From Paenibacillus paeoniae (GTDB lineage Bacteria > Bacillota > Bacilli > Paenibacillales > Paenibacillaceae): a DNA stretch of 64,000 bases. Position 1 is the stretch's first letter, and the number at the start of each line of letters is the position of its first letter. The stretch covers positions 62,001 through 126,000 of the forward strand of contig NZ_QUBQ01000001.1 in assembly GCF_003388735.1 (NCBI RefSeq), written 5' to 3'. The translations under genes and the position numbers were made by a program. The notes under the pieces were generated by a model. That model ran no database searches. It was given only the letters and a program-made list of their open reading frames with translations, and had not been told where the DNA came from. Shown piece by piece: positions 33,696 to 42,806 of the stretch.

Positions 33696-34382
33696 ATGGG
33701 CGAGGCATATACGATTCTCGTCGTGGACGATGATCGGAGTATCGTGGAATTGCTTAGAGATTTTTTGGAAAATGAACAATTTGAAGTGATAACGGCTTGT
33801 GACGCCGATACAGCGTGGACTTTGTTCCAGCAGCGTTCCATGGATTGCATCGTGCTGGATATTATGATGCCGGGAGAGAACGGGTTTGAGCTATGCCGCA
33901 GAATTCGGAAGGAAAGCAATGTCCCAATCCTATTCCTGAGTGCTCGCAGCGATGATGTGGACAAGATTCGGGGGTTAACCTTGGGCGGCGATGATTATAT
34001 CGTGAAGACGGCTTCACCCGGCGAGATCGTCGCCAGAGTCAAAGCGGTATTGCGGCGAACGTCGTCCAGGCAAGCCATAACTGAGAGTATATTGGATTAT
34101 GGACGCATCAAGGTTAATTTGACAGCAAGAGAAGTGACAATCGAGGGGAAAAATGTTGTGCTTACACCAAAGGAATACGAACTGCTGCGATTATTTGCCG
34201 AGCATCCCAGACAGGTGTTCACTTATGAGCAGTTGCTCGACAAGTTTTGGGATGGGGTAGGCGATAAGCATACGATACGGGTACATCTCAGCCGACTGCG
34301 CGAGAAGATAGAGGTTGATCCCAATCAACCGCTGCTGCTGATCAATGTTTGGGGAGTCGGTTATCGCTTTGAGGGGGGCTAA
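33696..34382 (+). CDS. OmpR/PhoB-family response regulator
   Basis: A 228-residue regulator. The receiver has D11-D13, phosphoacceptor Asp55 in IVLDIMMPGENG, and Lys104 in YIVKTASPGE, where the usual Pro after Lys is Thr. The winged-helix output domain (about 130-225) shows LTPKEYELLRLF and HTIRVHLSRLREKIE. The stop is one base before the kinase ATG, so the two form a cognate operon. Divergence from the DJ-1/PfpI gene suggests a possible target. Confidence 0.92.
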   Translation: MGEAYTILVVDDDRSIVELLRDFLENEQFEVITACDADTAWTLFQQRSMDCIVLDIMMPGENGFELCRRIRKESNVPILFLSARSDDVDKIRGLTLGGDDYIVKTASPGEIVARVKAVLRRTSSRQAITESILDYGRIKVNLTAREVTIEGKNVVLTPKEYELLRLFAEHPRQVFTYEQLLDKFWDGVGDKHTIRVHLSRLREKIEVDPNQPLLLINVWGVGYRFEGG

Positions 34383-34383
34383 G

Positions 34384-35742
34384 ATGAGGACATTGCGCAT
34401 TCGCTCATTTCTTTTGCTTTGCTTCTTTCTGTTGCTTTTGTTGCCTTGGATCTTCTATGTGACCGCTTATTTTCTGGAAAATCAGTCCCTAAGCTTTATG
34501 CATAACCGGCAGCAGGACAAGGTGTTACAAAGCCAACTAACCGACACGATTCCGTTCATTGAAGCGGGCTCAGCGAAGTGGTTGGATTCCGAGTGGCAGC
34601 AACAATTGCACGCCCGACTGGAGCATACGAAGCTGGATGTAGCTCTTCAATCTCCATCGGGTCAGGATATGTATCGGTCGAATCCGGAGCGACGTGGTTC
34701 ATTGTCCTCTACGGAACGATTTTACATCATGGAGGATGGGCAATTGCTCGGCAAAGCCATCATCTATCTTCCAAGGTCCAATCAGATTCCTGTAATATCG
34801 GCAATTGCAGGGCTGATGCTGGCTTTCTTTATCATTGGTTTCGAAATGCGAAGATTCCTTCTTAAACCGTTGGAGGGAATGAGCGCGTCTGCCAGACAAA
34901 TTGCAGCCGGAGATTGGGATGTCACGCTGCCAACGTCAAGGATGACCGAAATCGCCGAGGTCCGTGATGGCTTTGACGTCATGGTGGAGAGCATTCAAGC
35001 CTCGTACCGGAAACAAGCGGAGCTTGAGGAAGAACGCCGCTTTGTCATTGCCGCTGTCGCACATGATTTGCGAACGCCTCTATTCGCTTTGCGGGGCTAT
35101 TTGGATGGGCTGGAGCAAGGGATTGCGCGGTCGCCGGAGAAGACTGCCCATTATTTGGCGGTCTGCAAGGAAAAGTCGGCGCAACTGGATCGGCTGGTAG
35201 AGGATCTGTTTACTTTTACGAAGATGGAGTATGCGGAGACGGCGCTGAAGAAGGATCGAGCGGATTTGTCATCTGTTATTCGGAAGTCAATGGACAGTGT
35301 AGAGCCGATCGCTCGGCAAAAAGGCATCATATTCAGGAGCGATTTGCCAGAAGGATGTGTCGTTAGCGGCGATGCGCACTTGTTGGAGCGCGCCATTAAC
35401 AATCTGTTGGACAATGCCGTCAGACATTCTCCTTCTGGAGGCAGTATAGTCATTCGCTGTGGTAAAGTGGACTTGAAAGTGACGTTTGCGATACGCGATA
35501 CAGGACCGGGCTTTTCAAAGGAAGAGCTTCAACGCGCCTTCGAGCCGCTATACCGGGGGGAAGCGTCCAGAAACCGTTCAACAGGAGGGAGCGGACTGGG
35601 GCTGACGATTTCCCAAAGGATACTGAGAAGTCATGGTGGCGAGCTTGCCGTAAGCAACCATGCAGACGGCGGAACTGAGCTGACGGGCTGGCTTCCTTCA
35701 GAAGCTCTGGAGGACGAAAGGGTTGTCGCCCCCTTGCAATAA
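34384..35742 (+). CDS. Sensor histidine kinase (HAMP, HisKA, HATPase)
   Basis: A 452-residue membrane kinase from the ATG at 34384. This start has GAGGGGGGC at good spacing and follows the regulator stop by one base. Helices lie at about 7-28 and 136-157 and flank an extracellular sensor domain. HAMP spans about 158-210. His227 is the phosphoacceptor in AAVAHDLRTPL. ATP-binding boxes are NNLLDNAVRHS, RDTGPGFS and GGSGLGLTIS. The signal is unknown. Confidence 0.92.
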   Translation: MRTLRIRSFLLLCFFLLLLLPWIFYVTAYFLENQSLSFMHNRQQDKVLQSQLTDTIPFIEAGSAKWLDSEWQQQLHARLEHTKLDVALQSPSGQDMYRSNPERRGSLSSTERFYIMEDGQLLGKAIIYLPRSNQIPVISAIAGLMLAFFIIGFEMRRFLLKPLEGMSASARQIAAGDWDVTLPTSRMTEIAEVRDGFDVMVESIQASYRKQAELEEERRFVIAAVAHDLRTPLFALRGYLDGLEQGIARSPEKTAHYLAVCKEKSAQLDRLVEDLFTFTKMEYAETALKKDRADLSSVIRKSMDSVEPIARQKGIIFRSDLPEGCVVSGDAHLLERAINNLLDNAVRHSPSGGSIVIRCGKVDLKVTFAIRDTGPGFSKEELQRAFEPLYRGEASRNRSTGGSGLGLTISQRILRSHGGELAVSNHADGGTELTGWLPSEALEDERVVAPLQ

Positions 35743-35800
35743 AGCATTTGGCGATTTTCTTGATTAATACGAGAGTTGGCAATAATTGGACGAAAACTTA

Positions 35801-35846
35801 TAAAAGCAGATTGCGATGCCTTTTGGCTCGCAACCTGCTTTTTTTC
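35801..35846 (+). terminator. Terminator of the two-component operon
   Basis: AAAGCAG-TTGCGA and TCGCAA-CTGCTTT form a stem around an 11-nt loop, followed by a T run. The remaining gap to 36076 shows only an imperfect palindrome with GAGATAA and TTGTCTC arms (36010-36029) that could be an operator of the next gene. Confidence 0.85.
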
Positions 35847-36076
35847 GGAATACGATTCTTTAAGCCAAAAGCCAATCATCCCATGAAGACGGAGGTTGAA
35901 AAGCACGGAATATTGGAATACAGAATAAGGAGACATGAGTACGGGCGATTAGAAATGAGCTGAGCATAGGCAACGAAGTAATTGGGTATTGTGTTTAAAT
36001 CCCTTAACCGAGATAATAAACGTTGTCTCAGACATGAGGACAAGCTTGTACGATCAATCGATGGGAGGCTTTGAAT

Positions 36077-37744
36077 GTGAATTATGCAGATTCGGAGTGG
36101 ATTCCGTCTAACTTTCCGTCATATACTTCTGCGGGTATTATATCGCTATATGGCACTTCGAACCTTCCCATCTATCCAATAAACGAAAGCAGCACGGTGC
36201 TGATTGCTCTGGCCAGCGGCAAAGGAAGGTTGCAACTGGACGACGAGAGCTATGAATTGTCCGAAGGAAGCGTCTTGCTTTTGCCGGTGAATAGTGGGGC
36301 TGCCCTAACAACGAATCGCCAGCATCCGCTTCATGCGTATTTACTTAAATTGAATCCGTCTGAATCGATGATGAAGGGTTCCTCCCATACAGATGGTTCT
36401 TGGAGGAGCAGCGAGATTCTATCCCGACAAGAAATAAGTTTCTTGGCTTACGAGCCTGGCATTGTGGCCAAGCTGGAAGATATGTATGTCCACCGTGTAC
36501 CCGCACATGAAACCAGACATATACAAAATCAAATTCTTTTGCACGAAATTCTTCTTCGCCTGCTTGAAATACAGCAGAAGAAAGAATCGGAGAATGATCA
36601 GCCCAGCATGGAACTCAGTATGGCTTATATGGAGCAGCATTACGGTGACAAATTGTCACGTGAGCAATTGGCGGCCATTGCAGGCGTCAGCCCCTCCCAT
36701 TATTCGACCCTGTTCAAGCAGCTTACGGGATTATCGCCAAGCGAATATTTGACCAGGCTGCGGGTGCATAGGGCGATCGAACTGCTGATGGGCGGCACGG
36801 GCACGTTAAGAGAGATTGCGCTAAAGGTCGGGTATAAAGATGAATTTTATCTTAGCCGTCGCTTCAAGCAACAAACGGGAGCCTCCCCCTCTCATTATAG
36901 ACACGGACATGGAGCGGTGCCGCGGGTGGCCGTATGGCTTATCCCTTATGCGAGTCATCTATTGCTGCTTGGCGTGGAGCCCGTGGTGACCATTGCGGAA
37001 AACAGCGAGTATGTAGACACCTCTGAACACGAAAGACCGGAAGCGATGAGGTTTTTGGACATAAACAGCTCGCTGGATCAAATAAAGTCGGTACTGACTG
37101 ATCAGAAAATTGAACTGATTATTGCAGCTAATCAGCATCTCCAGCATATGGGACTTCATTCAGGTCAATTGCGTTCGATTGCACCTGTTCTGGAGGTGTC
37201 CTGGATGGAGGTGGGGTGGAAAGAACATTTGCGTCTAATTGCTCATGCTGTCGGGAGAGAAGAGCGTGCCGAGCAGTGGCTCTCCGTGTTTGAAGAAGAG
37301 GAAATGGAGGCGAGGGAAAAGGTAAACCGGCATGAAATCGCTCATGAAGTCATTACGATTCTGGTCATTCGACCAGGGAGAATGCTTGTGTATGGGGGGC
37401 GAAATGTTGGTTACGTCATGTATCAATCTCTGGGGCTGCAGCCTCCTGCAAGGATTAAAGCCGAGATGGAGATGCATCGTGATCAATTTCATTCGGTATC
37501 CATTACGCTAACAGAGCTTGTTGATTACGGGGGAGATCGAATTTTGGTGGTGGTGTATCCTGATGAGAAAGGCTCCACCGCACATGCGGAGCCCATTCTT
37601 CAATCCGACGTATGGATGGGACTATCCGCCGTACAGCGGGGACTCGTCTATTTTCTGGATAGGGACGACTGGATTCCGTATAATCCTGTGTCTATTCGCC
37701 TGCAGCTTCAACGAGCGGTAGCTTTGTTTGCACCCGATAGTTAG
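36077..37744 (+). CDS. Btr-like AraC regulator with cytoplasmic siderophore-binding domain
   Basis: About 555 residues. The GTG at 36077 is favoured over the TTG at 36071 because GGGAGG lies 8 nt upstream. Residues 1-170 form the N-terminal sensing part. Two helix-turn-helix motifs lie at 178-275 (AAIAGVSPSHYSTLFKQLTG and IALKVGYKDEFYLSRRFKQQTG). Residues 283-555 resemble a FeuA/FhuD binding protein without a signal peptide. In Bacillus subtilis, Btr senses ferric bacillibactin and activates its uptake operon. This protein probably activates the binding-protein gene at 38116. Compare the AraC/lipoprotein frame at 576-2531, where the binding domain still carries its signal peptide. Confidence 0.88.
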   Translation: MNYADSEWIPSNFPSYTSAGIISLYGTSNLPIYPINESSTVLIALASGKGRLQLDDESYELSEGSVLLLPVNSGAALTTNRQHPLHAYLLKLNPSESMMKGSSHTDGSWRSSEILSRQEISFLAYEPGIVAKLEDMYVHRVPAHETRHIQNQILLHEILLRLLEIQQKKESENDQPSMELSMAYMEQHYGDKLSREQLAAIAGVSPSHYSTLFKQLTGLSPSEYLTRLRVHRAIELLMGGTGTLREIALKVGYKDEFYLSRRFKQQTGASPSHYRHGHGAVPRVAVWLIPYASHLLLLGVEPVVTIAENSEYVDTSEHERPEAMRFLDINSSLDQIKSVLTDQKIELIIAANQHLQHMGLHSGQLRSIAPVLEVSWMEVGWKEHLRLIAHAVGREERAEQWLSVFEEEEMEAREKVNRHEIAHEVITILVIRPGRMLVYGGRNVGYVMYQSLGLQPPARIKAEMEMHRDQFHSVSITLTELVDYGGDRILVVVYPDEKGSTAHAEPILQSDVWMGLSAVQRGLVYFLDRDDWIPYNPVSIRLQLQRAVALFAPDS

Positions 37745-37920
37745 CCTCCAGAATTTACGAATTTGGTTTATAGGCTGTCAGATAGGTTCAGTCGCCATCA
37801 TGGCAGCCCATAATCCAAGCTCCATTCCGTACAAAAAGCCATGGTGCGCCGTGTCTTCAGTTCATATAATAGGCTATGTGAATCAGAACAAAGCTATGTA
37901 AGGATGACGATGGACATATG

Positions 37921-37970
37921 AAGCTTCGGCTAGGCAACTAGATCAGGGAACTGATGCCGACAGCGAAGCG
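37921..37970 (+). ncRNA. Candidate structured RNA with two GNRA-capped hairpins
   Basis: GCTTCG (37923-37928) pairs with CGAAGC (37964-37969), or alternatively CGG with CCG (37927-37929 and 37957-37959). Inside are CTAG-GCAA-CTAG (37930-37941) and, immediately adjacent, ATCAG-GGAA-CTGAT (37942-37955); both loops are GNRA tetraloops. Downstream, TGCC...GGCA followed by eight T (37977-38009) could act as a terminator or expression platform. TATAAT at 37865-37870 may be its promoter. It matches no riboswitch class I know. Confidence 0.4.
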
Positions 37971-38017
37971 AATGTTTGCCGAATGCATGAGTAAGGCATT
38001 TTTTTTATCCCAGTCAT

Positions 38018-38032
38018 TGATAATGATAATCA
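38018..38032 (+). promoter_or_regulatory. Fur box before the siderophore-binding lipoprotein gene
   Basis: TGATAATGATAATCA matches the 7-1-7 Fur consensus at 14 of 15 positions and lies 83 bp before the ATG at 38116. The region 37745-37920 otherwise shows nothing recognisable. Confidence 0.75.
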
Positions 38033-38115
38033 CTATTATGGAATAAAGACTACATCTTGCCTTTTGTCCGAATCTGTCATCCTATCGCTTATTACAAAGG
38101 AGAGAATCTTAAGTT

Positions 38116-39063
38116 ATGAAAAAACTGCTTATTCCGTTCTGCCTATTGTTATTAGTTGCAGTCATCAGCGCTTGCGGCAATACGAATAATGGCGGCACTA
38201 CCAGCCCGTCTCCATCTCCGTCCGATGCAGGACAATCGAGTGCCGACACGTTTATTTATCAATCGGAAGACGGACCTGTTGAAGTTCCTTCAAATCCGCA
38301 ACGGGTCGTTGTACTGACTCGCTTCCTGACCGGTAATGTGATGGCGCTGGGTGTGCCTGTTGTCGGGGTGGATGAGATGTCGAAGGAAAACCCAAGATTC
38401 GAAGAGCAGCTGAAGGATGTTGAAGTTGTTTCCGATGAGAGTATCGAAAAAATTATGGAGCTGGAGCCGGATCTGATTATCGGGCTGGCTGGTATTAAAA
38501 ATGTAGATAAATTCAAGCAAATCGCCCCAACGATAACCTATACGTATGATAAGGTGGATTATCTGGAGCAGCAGGTGGAAGTCGGCAAGCTTCTGAACAA
38601 GGAGAAGGAAGCGCAGGCTTGGGTAGATGATTTTACGTCCAGAGCGCAAGAAGCCGGAGAAGAGATTAGAGCAAAAGTCGGCGACGATGCAACGGTGTCT
38701 GTCATTGAGACGTTCAGCAAGCAGCTTTACGTATATGGTGACAACTTCGGACGCGGCACGGAAATTCTGTACCAGCTGTTTAAGTTGAACATGCCGGAGA
38801 AGGTTAAAACAGCAACGGAGAAGGATAGCTTCTTCGCCGTATCGACGGAGGTATTGCAAGATTACTTTGGCGATTACGTGATTTTCAGCAAAAATGAAGA
38901 AGAGGACAATTCGTTCCAAGAAACACAAACCTACAAAAACATTCCTGCTGTTGAGCAAAGCCGTGTATTTGAAGCGAATGCCAAGTCGTTCTACTTCAGA
39001 GATCCGCTTAGTCTGGAATACCAACTGGAATTTTTCAAGGAAAGCTTCCTCGGCCATAATTAA
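38116..39063 (+). CDS. Iron-siderophore ABC transporter substrate-binding lipoprotein
   Basis: A 315-residue lipoprotein with signal peptide 1-19, lipobox ISAC and Cys20, then a Ser/Pro linker. The class III binding-protein fold shows VPSNPQRVVVLTRFLTGNVMALG, LEPDLIIGLAG, IAPTITYTYDKVDYLEQ and a long connecting helix. It should deliver a ferric siderophore to an importer. No permease or ATPase gene lies next to it, so it must use subunits encoded elsewhere. Upstream are a Fur box and a Btr-like activator gene, so iron repression plus siderophore-dependent activation is expected. Confidence 0.9.
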   Translation: MKKLLIPFCLLLLVAVISACGNTNNGGTTSPSPSPSDAGQSSADTFIYQSEDGPVEVPSNPQRVVVLTRFLTGNVMALGVPVVGVDEMSKENPRFEEQLKDVEVVSDESIEKIMELEPDLIIGLAGIKNVDKFKQIAPTITYTYDKVDYLEQQVEVGKLLNKEKEAQAWVDDFTSRAQEAGEEIRAKVGDDATVSVIETFSKQLYVYGDNFGRGTEILYQLFKLNMPEKVKTATEKDSFFAVSTEVLQDYFGDYVIFSKNEEEDNSFQETQTYKNIPAVEQSRVFEANAKSFYFRDPLSLEYQLEFFKESFLGHN

Positions 39064-39085
39064 AGGGTAAAGCAGAACCGAATCG

Positions 39086-39120
39086 ACACTGGTTGTACTT
39101 AGGTACAGCCGGTGTTTTTT
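39086..39120 (+). terminator. Terminator after the siderophore-binding protein gene
   Basis: CACTGGTTGTAC (39087-39098) and GTACAGCCGGTG (39103-39114) pair with G-T wobbles around TTAG and are followed by six T. Confidence 0.9.
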
Positions 39121-39273
39121 CTGCTTCATGGCCAGTATGATGATGAACAGGACGCAAACAAAGAAGGATCAACAAGCTGAAAATTTTTATTGATAAAATT
39201 ACAATATTTACAAACAAACACGAGAGCTTATCCGTCTATATAGTCAAAACCTGTGGAGGAAGAGTGATCTTGA

Positions 39274-40866
39274 ATGGGAAAGATCTCGTCGTTAATAGCA
39301 GTCAGCTTCTGGAGTGTGCTCATTATGTTCTTGTTAGTCTCATGCACCGATACAACTATGAATTCATTACCGCTGTATACAGAAGCGATAGACTACTCGA
39401 CGCCCTTGCCAGCCTTCCATCCTTCGACGAGCCCGTCTTCTGATGTAACTGATTTGCAAGAAGAAACGCAATTCGTTGTACTGCCGGTTGACCTCAGCGT
39501 GTATTGTACGGATATCGAAAATGGTTTTACTATTGAATATAAGGAATCGGAGACCATTCAAACTCATGTAAGCCAGACATGGGTATCGCCAAAGATGGAC
39601 GGCCTGTCCTATGGCGTTCATGTCTTGACTACCCGCGGCACGTACAATAGTAAGCTGTCTTTCGTACAAAGAGATGCGGTTGTTGTGAATCCTGAGACGG
39701 GTGAATTCAAAACTTACCCGCTTTATCATAACTTATATCAAAATAATGAAACTAACGATGAGTTTGCGGAAGGGTATGGCTTTGCGGATGAGCGTTTCTT
39801 CATCTATATAGCGATGACCAATGAGGAGGTTCCCCATCGTTACCGATATCAGATCATGAAGTTGGATATCCTAACAGGAGAGAAATCGACAATAGTGGCA
39901 GATGTAAGGGAGTTAGCGGATCTGGAGGGCTACGCGAATAACTGGATGAATGAATCCAGTGATACCTTAGTCTTCAACAGCTTTAATAAAGGAATGCTTG
40001 GGAAAGTGAATTTAAATACGGGAGAATGGACCAGCCTGGCGGAAGGAATCAGGCACTCATGGCCATTCTATATGACCTCCATTGCTCCTGACGGCGAGAG
40101 CTTCTGGCATACGAGTCTGGATTATCGCCAGTTCAGACTGTACAGCAAGGAGGGGCAGTTCTTCAAGGCTCTTCCCTTTGGGGACAATGCACAGGCAAGA
40201 CTGGTTTTGTGGAGTCCAAGAGGTCAATTCGCGTATTTGAATTATACCTCTGAGAATAACGAAATAGTGGAGCAACAGGATCATACCGAGTTCATGGAGA
40301 TCGCAACGGAACAAATTTTCGTCTATGACCGCAACGGTCAGGAGAGGGGGGTTCTGTCTAGCCATAAAGACAAGCGTTACATCGAATTGTTGGGATGGGC
40401 CTCCTATGAGCAAGAGACGGCCATAGTGCATACGTATAGCTGGGAGTCCTTTGAAGGGGTAGTCGATCAATATGAGGAGCTGGGTAGAAAAATACGTTCC
40501 GAATTTCAAATGTATGATCCGGAGCTTGCCGTTTATCAGAAGTTGAAGCTGGTCAAAGACGTTAATCTGCTTAAGCAGCCTAGAGCAGTATTACAGCATC
40601 ATTATGGAACGTTGTATGCTGTAGACAGGGAGCTTGGGCTTATCGCAGAGGTTTCGTCCAATGGGACGTGGGTCGACAGCGGCAATCCCGAGGAGCTCGT
40701 CTATGTTGTGAATGACGGGAGTAGCGGCGAGGAGCAGACTTATGTTCTCCATAAGGGGGCTGAGAACGGCAGCACACCGTTTCAGGCGCTGGATTTGAGG
40801 CCTTATAAAATGACAGAAGGCAAAGTACTGTCCCGCGACAGTATGAGTTATATGACGATTCAATGA
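39274..40866 (+). CDS. Uncharacterised lipoprotein, probably beta-propeller
   Basis: A 530-residue exported protein with signal peptide 1-23, lipobox LVSC and Cys24. No family was recognised. Repeated patterns of the type DILTGEKSTIV, NLNTGEWTSL, SPRGQFAYLNY and YDRNGQERGVL suggest propeller blades, as in TolB-like or dpp6-like extracellular proteins. There are no catalytic motifs. It is flanked by terminators, so it is monocistronic. A role in signal sensing or envelope binding is possible but unsupported. Confidence 0.75.
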   Translation: MGKISSLIAVSFWSVLIMFLLVSCTDTTMNSLPLYTEAIDYSTPLPAFHPSTSPSSDVTDLQEETQFVVLPVDLSVYCTDIENGFTIEYKESETIQTHVSQTWVSPKMDGLSYGVHVLTTRGTYNSKLSFVQRDAVVVNPETGEFKTYPLYHNLYQNNETNDEFAEGYGFADERFFIYIAMTNEEVPHRYRYQIMKLDILTGEKSTIVADVRELADLEGYANNWMNESSDTLVFNSFNKGMLGKVNLNTGEWTSLAEGIRHSWPFYMTSIAPDGESFWHTSLDYRQFRLYSKEGQFFKALPFGDNAQARLVLWSPRGQFAYLNYTSENNEIVEQQDHTEFMEIATEQIFVYDRNGQERGVLSSHKDKRYIELLGWASYEQETAIVHTYSWESFEGVVDQYEELGRKIRSEFQMYDPELAVYQKLKLVKDVNLLKQPRAVLQHHYGTLYAVDRELGLIAEVSSNGTWVDSGNPEELVYVVNDGSSGEEQTYVLHKGAENGSTPFQALDLRPYKMTEGKVLSRDSMSYMTIQ

Positions 40867-40867
40867 A

Positions 40868-40912
40868 AAAGAGCCGAAGGGCAGCGTATTCGCTCTCCTT
40901 CGGCTCTTTTGA
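40868..40912. terminator. Bidirectional terminator between convergent genes
   Basis: AAAGAGCCGAAGG (40868-40880) pairs perfectly with CCTTCGGCTCTTT (40897-40909). A and T runs on both sides allow use by the lipoprotein gene and by the NlpC/P60 gene on the minus strand. Confidence 0.85.
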
Positions 40913-40964
40913 TACTCTAGCTATGATGTTGTACCTCATGCTTGCTTCATTTGACTACATTAGA

Positions 40965-41531
40965 CTACAGGGCGCTGCCGCCGAAGATCATGCGGTGTTC
41001 CCACTGCGTTCCTTTGATGGAATCGACGCGAACGCCGCCGCTTTTCTGGGAATACGTGTGAAGCACTTTCCCGTCGCCTAGGTACAGAGCGACATGTGTT
41101 ACTTTTTGCTTCGACTTATTGAGCTTCGAATAGCTGGATGCCGAAGACCCTTTGTAGGACATAAAGAAAACGAGATCGCCGCGTTTCAGACTGGACCAGC
41201 TTGTCTTCACTGTAGAGTTCTTCTTCACGTAACTTGCTTGAGTGGCGGAAGATCCGGGCAGTGTAACGCCTGCCGCTTGTTTAAAGATATGCTTGACGAA
41301 ATCGGAGCAATCGAACGTTCTTGTATTGCTGCGGTTCGATCCGAATTCGTAAGGCGTACCCATATACTTGCCGCCGAGCTTAATTGCTGCTTCAATCTTG
41401 GAAGACTTGCTTGACGCCGTTGCGGCGTATGCCGTGTCCCCCTGATGCTGTAGCGGTGTGATGCCGGTAACGAGCAATGCTGTCGTGACGGCTCCTGCAA
41501 TAAGTGTTTTTGCGAATATGTTTTGTTTCAT
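40965..41531 (-). CDS. NlpC/P60-family peptidoglycan endopeptidase
   Basis: A 188-residue secreted cell-wall hydrolase. The Sec signal peptide is about residues 1-37 (ending AYA). The NlpC/P60 domain (about 45-188) has catalytic Cys75 in FDCSDFVKHIF, His146 in THVALYLG and a third polar residue around His158. Such enzymes cut the D-Glu to diaminopimelate bond in stem peptides. There is no cell-wall-binding repeat, so it is a minimal enzyme. AGGAGG precedes the ATG. Its leader (41532-41786, shared with the next operon) shows no riboswitch I can recognise. Confidence 0.9.
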   Translation of the reverse strand: MKQNIFAKTLIAGAVTTALLVTGITPLQHQGDTAYAATASSKSSKIEAAIKLGGKYMGTPYEFGSNRSNTRTFDCSDFVKHIFKQAAGVTLPGSSATQASYVKKNSTVKTSWSSLKRGDLVFFMSYKGSSASSYSKLNKSKQKVTHVALYLGDGKVLHTYSQKSGGVRVDSIKGTQWEHRMIFGGSAL

Positions 41532-41786
41532 TTGTTCGCACCTCCTGGTTGGTACAACTACCGTAACATAGGGTTTGGAACCGTTTTAACCCCACAAAAT
41601 ATGGTCCTGTGCCCAATACTGCCTCTTGAGGCGGGGATGCGACTCGACCTAAGTCTAGTGCAAAAACCGCCAAAAGTCCGTTTTATAAAGGGTTTGAACC
41701 ATCTATACTAAGTACATAAGCAAGAGCTGCTGAACATGGTCAATCAACAAAAATGAATAAATTCTAATAGAAGAAAGGAGAGAGAT

Positions 41787-42083
41787 TTGGATATGAATGG
41801 AAAAAACGCACTTGGTATCCTGCTAGTTGTCATTGGCGGTCTGGCTGTTTTGAAAGTTTTCCATATTGATTTGGGCTGGATATTTGGACTAATTCTCCCA
41901 TTCATCCTGATCGGCTTCGGCGTAGTAGGGTGGATGAACAATAAGAAAATAATCGGCGGTGTACTGATCGCGATCGGCGGTATCATGCTGATGGGTAAGC
42001 TCGGCGGAATCTTTATGCTCTTGCTGGCAATCGGGCTTATCGTAGTCGGAGTATCGCTGTTCACAAACAAGAGATCGTATTAA
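41787..42083 (+). CDS. LiaI/LiaF-type small membrane protein
   Basis: A 98-residue protein with about four hydrophobic segments and glycine-rich turns (GILLVVIGGLAVL, ILPFILIGFGVVGW, GGVLIAIGGIML), resembling the LiaI-LiaF transmembrane domain. TTG at 41787 is 6 nt from AAAGGAG; the ATG at 41793 is the alternative. It heads a module with two PspA proteins, a PspC protein and a LiaRS-like pair, so it probably anchors or senses membrane stress. Confidence 0.8.
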   Translation: MDMNGKNALGILLVVIGGLAVLKVFHIDLGWIFGLILPFILIGFGVVGWMNNKKIIGGVLIAIGGIMLMGKLGGIFMLLLAIGLIVVGVSLFTNKRSY

Positions 42084-42119
42084 GATAAGTATAGATAACT
42101 GGGTTAGGAGGACACATAG

Positions 42120-42806
42120 ATGAGCATTGCACGTCGTATCCGGGACATTACAGTTGCAACATTGAACGAGAGATTGGAGAAAGCGGAAGATCCGGTGCGG
42201 ATGATCGATCAGTTCCTTTGGTCAACGAGGGAAGATATCATCCAAGCGGAGAAGCTTCATCAGCAGTACGCCAATCACAGCAATCATCTGCGTGGACAAT
42301 GGCTGCAGGCAGAAGCTCAGAAGGAACGCCGCGAGCAGCAAGCGATAACAGCGCTGAAGGCGGGCGAAGAGAACATGGCGCGGATCGCGCTTCATGAGAA
42401 AACGAGCTGCGAGGAACGCTCCGCACAATACAGGGAGCTATACGAGCAAAGCCGGCAAAATACACTGGATCTGGAGGAGCAGCTGCGCGAGATGCGCAGT
42501 GAATACCAGACGGTCTACGATAAGCGGGAATATTATACGGCACGCATGGAATCGGTCCGATTGCAGCAGCGCATGAACAGCAGGCATCATGGCGGTGTAT
42601 CCGACGGTGCTCATCCGGGCACGATGTTCCGCCAGATGGAGGATCGCATCAGCGATCTGGAGCAGGAAGCCAGAAGCTTGCGGGATGTGCGCAGAATGGG
42701 CAGAGAGTTCGATCAAGGAGGCGTTGGCAATACGGTCAAGTCCGTGATTGAACGCGAGCTTGCCGAATTGAAACGCAAGCTTGAGAAGGAGGGATGGTCG
42801 TCTTGA
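42120..42806 (+). CDS. PspA/IM30 (LiaH-like) family protein
   Basis: A 228-residue, almost entirely helical protein. The N-terminal amphipathic helix (MSIARRIRDITVATLNERL) and EKAEDPVRMIDQFL are the typical PspA opening, followed by a long coiled coil with many Gln, Glu and Arg. PspA proteins form ESCRT-III-like membrane-protecting assemblies. The 3' end overlaps the PspC gene by 4 nt (TTGA), which implies coupling. It is more diverged from classical PspA than the copy at 43314. Confidence 0.87.
   Translation: MSIARRIRDITVATLNERLEKAEDPVRMIDQFLWSTREDIIQAEKLHQQYANHSNHLRGQWLQAEAQKERREQQAITALKAGEENMARIALHEKTSCEERSAQYRELYEQSRQNTLDLEEQLREMRSEYQTVYDKREYYTARMESVRLQQRMNSRHHGGVSDGAHPGTMFRQMEDRISDLEQEARSLRDVRRMGREFDQGGVGNTVKSVIERELAELKRKLEKEGWSS

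Noticed and set aside
37921-37970. Assignment of the twin-hairpin RNA to a T-box, SAM or cyclic-di-GMP riboswitch
   Set aside because: None of their conserved core sequences is present, so it was kept only as an unassigned candidate.
38290-39129. Long antisense frame (279 codons) opposite the siderophore-binding protein gene
   Set aside because: The plus-strand gene has clear motifs, a signal peptide and a ribosome binding site; the antisense frame is a composition shadow without recognisable domains.
41532-41786. Possible cyclic-di-AMP (ydaO) riboswitch upstream of the NlpC/P60 gene
   Set aside because: Cell-wall hydrolase genes often carry one, but the conserved ydaO sequence blocks were not found in this 255-bp leader.
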